Assembly (NCBI GenBank): GCA_002471975.1
Contig: DKQZ01000023.1
Location: 21,722 to 27,768 of the forward strand
Direction: 5' to 3'
DNA: 6,047 nucleotides
Source of the DNA: Dialister sp. UBA7295
GTDB lineage: Bacteria > Bacillota > Negativicutes > Veillonellales > Dialisteraceae
Shown: in pieces, positions 5,400 through 6,047 of the stretch
How the letters are laid out: each line of letters starts with the position of its first letter
How positions within the stretch are numbered: the first letter of the stretch is position 1
The notes under the pieces: generated by a model
Database searches by the model: none
The model's input: the letters and a program-made list of their open reading frames with translations, nothing else
Told to the model about the DNA's origin: nothing
Program-made: the position numbers and the translations under genes

Positions 5400-5429
5400 T
5401 TCCTGTACAAATATTGTATACTGTATAAG
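5400..5429 (+). promoter_or_regulatory. Probable promoter of the HepT-like gene with a palindrome inside
   Basis: TATAAG (5424-5429) is a fair -10 box about 38 bases before the start codon, with only a weak -35 candidate (TTCCTG, 5400-5405, spacer 18). TATACT at 5417-5422 is an alternative -10. Between the two boxes lies the palindrome TACAA-ATA-TTGTA (5406-5418), placed where a repressor could block the promoter. A weak -35 box may mean that an activator is needed or that the assignment is wrong. Confidence 0.4.
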
Positions 5430-5467
5430 AATACGTCTCATTTAAGTAGAAATAGAAAGGCAAAAGA

Positions 5468-5869
5468 ATGGATAAATTACAGGTCCAGCTGCAGCAGGCC
5501 GGACAGACCCTGGCAAAATTTCATGAACTGGCAGTGAAAGAGGATCTTTCCGAAGTGGAAAGAGATGCCATGATTCATCGTTTCATCCTCTCCTATGACG
5601 TCCTCTGGCATATCGCCCATGATTATCTCCTTCATAAGCACGGCCTCGATGCGCCCACCCCGAAACGGGCCATCCTGGACTGCAAGGCCCTGGGCCTCAT
5701 CGATGAAACGCTGGCTTCTGAAGCGATCCTCATGAATGACCTCCGTCACAAAGCCACCATGCTCGGCAGGGAAGGCGGAGATCCCGATGAAATAGCCGGA
5801 GAAGTCCGGAAATATGACGACCGCCTTCAGGACTGGCTGGGACAGCTCGAAGAAAAAGTGAATGGATGA
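5468..5869 (+). CDS. HI0074/HepT-like nucleotidyltransferase substrate-binding protein, orphan
   Basis: A 133-residue predicted all-helical cytoplasmic protein, close in length to the HI0074-type family (HEPN superfamily). Family-like features are RDAMIHRFILSYDVLWHIAHDYL at 32-54 (matching the RDxxIxRFExxxExxWKxxKDYL type of helix, given here as positions and key residues R32, R38, F39 and W47), then a proline turn, ALGLIDE (74-80), and a last helix with YDDRLQDWL (116-124). The usual RNxxxH stretch, which carries the HEPN RNase motif in active toxins, is replaced by NDLRHKA at 90-96 with R93 and H94 adjacent, so RNase activity seems unlikely. Such proteins normally sit beside a small MNT-fold nucleotidyltransferase, but none is present on either side. 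GAAAGG lies 7 bases before the ATG. A strong terminator follows the stop codon, so the gene is monocistronic. Confidence 0.75.
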   Translation: MDKLQVQLQQAGQTLAKFHELAVKEDLSEVERDAMIHRFILSYDVLWHIAHDYLLHKHGLDAPTPKRAILDCKALGLIDETLASEAILMNDLRHKATMLGREGGDPDEIAGEVRKYDDRLQDWLGQLEEKVNG

Positions 5870-5875
5870 GTTTTC

Positions 5876-5906
5876 AAGTCTCTCTTATATAAGGGAGACT
5901 TTTTTT
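5876..5906 (+). terminator. Strong intrinsic terminator after the HepT-like gene
   Basis: AAGTCTCTCTT (5876-5886) pairs with AAGGGAGACTT (5891-5901) as an 11-bp stem with one G-U pair and an ATAT loop, followed by a run of seven T (5900-5906). It begins 6 bases after the stop codon. The stem is long and the U-tract is clean. Confidence 0.9.
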
Positions 5907-5926
5907 ATGGCTGACTTTTGTTTCGG

Positions 5927-5996
5927 GGATGTCGGGATTATCGGGATTCATTTCGGGAATCTCGGGAAGGTGGCGCCCTTCGGGCGCAAGTTTTAT
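5927..5996 (+). repeat. Hairpin repeat element, copy 4 (inverted relative to copies 1-3)
   Basis: Short repeats of the form TCGGGAT/TCGGGAA in steps of about 9-10 bases lead into GGGAAGGTG (5964-5972), the complement of the constant CACCTTCCC. The perfect stem GCGCCC (5973-5978)/GGGCGC (5982-5987) with a TTC loop follows, then AAGTTTTATAT. All parts of copies 1-3 except their 44-bp leader are present in mirror order. It lies downstream of a gene terminator, with the same orientation relative to that gene as copies 1-3 have to the ATPase gene. Confidence 0.6.
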
Positions 5997-5998
5997 AT

Positions 5999-6023
5999 TT
6001 GCCTTCGGCCCTCAATAAGGCAA
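5999..6023. repeat. Small inverted repeat near the right edge
   Basis: TTGCCTT (5999-6005) and AAGGCAA (6017-6023) form a 7-bp stem with an 11-base loop. The arms resemble the TTGCCT/AGGCAA arms of the tandem units at 2156-2500, but the flanks differ and no unit is recognisable, so kinship is unproven. Confidence 0.4.
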
Positions 6024-6047
6024 TGCGGGGTAAGCACCCAACGAAAC

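Noticed and set aside
5371..5427. 18-codon plus-strand frame starting ATGGCAAAG before the HepT-like gene
   Set aside because: It is very short, lacks a ribosome binding site and overlaps the likely promoter, so a leader peptide is not supported.
1..6047. Insertion sequence, integrase or tRNA attachment site
   Set aside because: No transposase or integrase reading frame, no terminal inverted repeats with target duplication and no tRNA-like sequence were found.

Overview
The window looks like a chromosomal stretch from a member of the Bacillota. My best guess is a Negativicutes-type gut or oral anaerobe, for example near Dialister or Megasphaera. The guess rests on AGG-type ribosome binding sites, moderate GC content, the combination of an AAA_14/DUF4143 ATPase with a short UvrA paralogue, and the style of the intergenic hairpin repeats. 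No rRNA, tRNA, transposase, CRISPR array or phage gene was seen, so the taxonomic call is weak.

Layout, left to right. Positions 1-536 are non-coding and packed with small repeats: a double hairpin (about 101-146) and three copies of a hairpin element that ends in CACCTTCCC. Positions 537-765 are the 3' region of the first large gene, with a structured 68-bp unit, an intrinsic terminator and a doubtful 37-codon reading frame. Positions 766-1980 (minus) encode an AAA_14/DUF4143 ATPase. Its near-consensus promoter (TTGATT-17 bp-TATAAT) lies within three direct repeats at an exact 39-bp period. Positions 2101-2513 hold a terminator and five tandem 68-70 bp hairpin units, which form the 3' region of the next gene. 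Positions 2514-5006 (minus) encode a UvrA-like ABC ATPase of 830 residues without the UvrB-binding insertion. Positions 5007-5467 are a gap with clusters of a heptamer repeat. Positions 5468-5869 (plus) encode a small all-helical HI0074/HepT-like protein, followed by a strong terminator. A fourth hairpin element closes the window.

Each of the three genes appears to be its own transcription unit. The two minus-strand genes share a similar 3' module of hairpin unit(s) followed by a GGGCGCC-TTTTTT terminator, in one copy after the ATPase and five copies after the UvrA-like gene. The small plus-strand gene diverges from the UvrA-like gene and lacks the nucleotidyltransferase partner usual for its family. 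No shared pathway is evident.

The most interesting material is non-coding: the iterated sites over the ATPase promoter, the structured tandem 3' array, the hairpin family whose stems change sequence while keeping pairing, and the AACTNNN-type heptamer clusters in the gaps.
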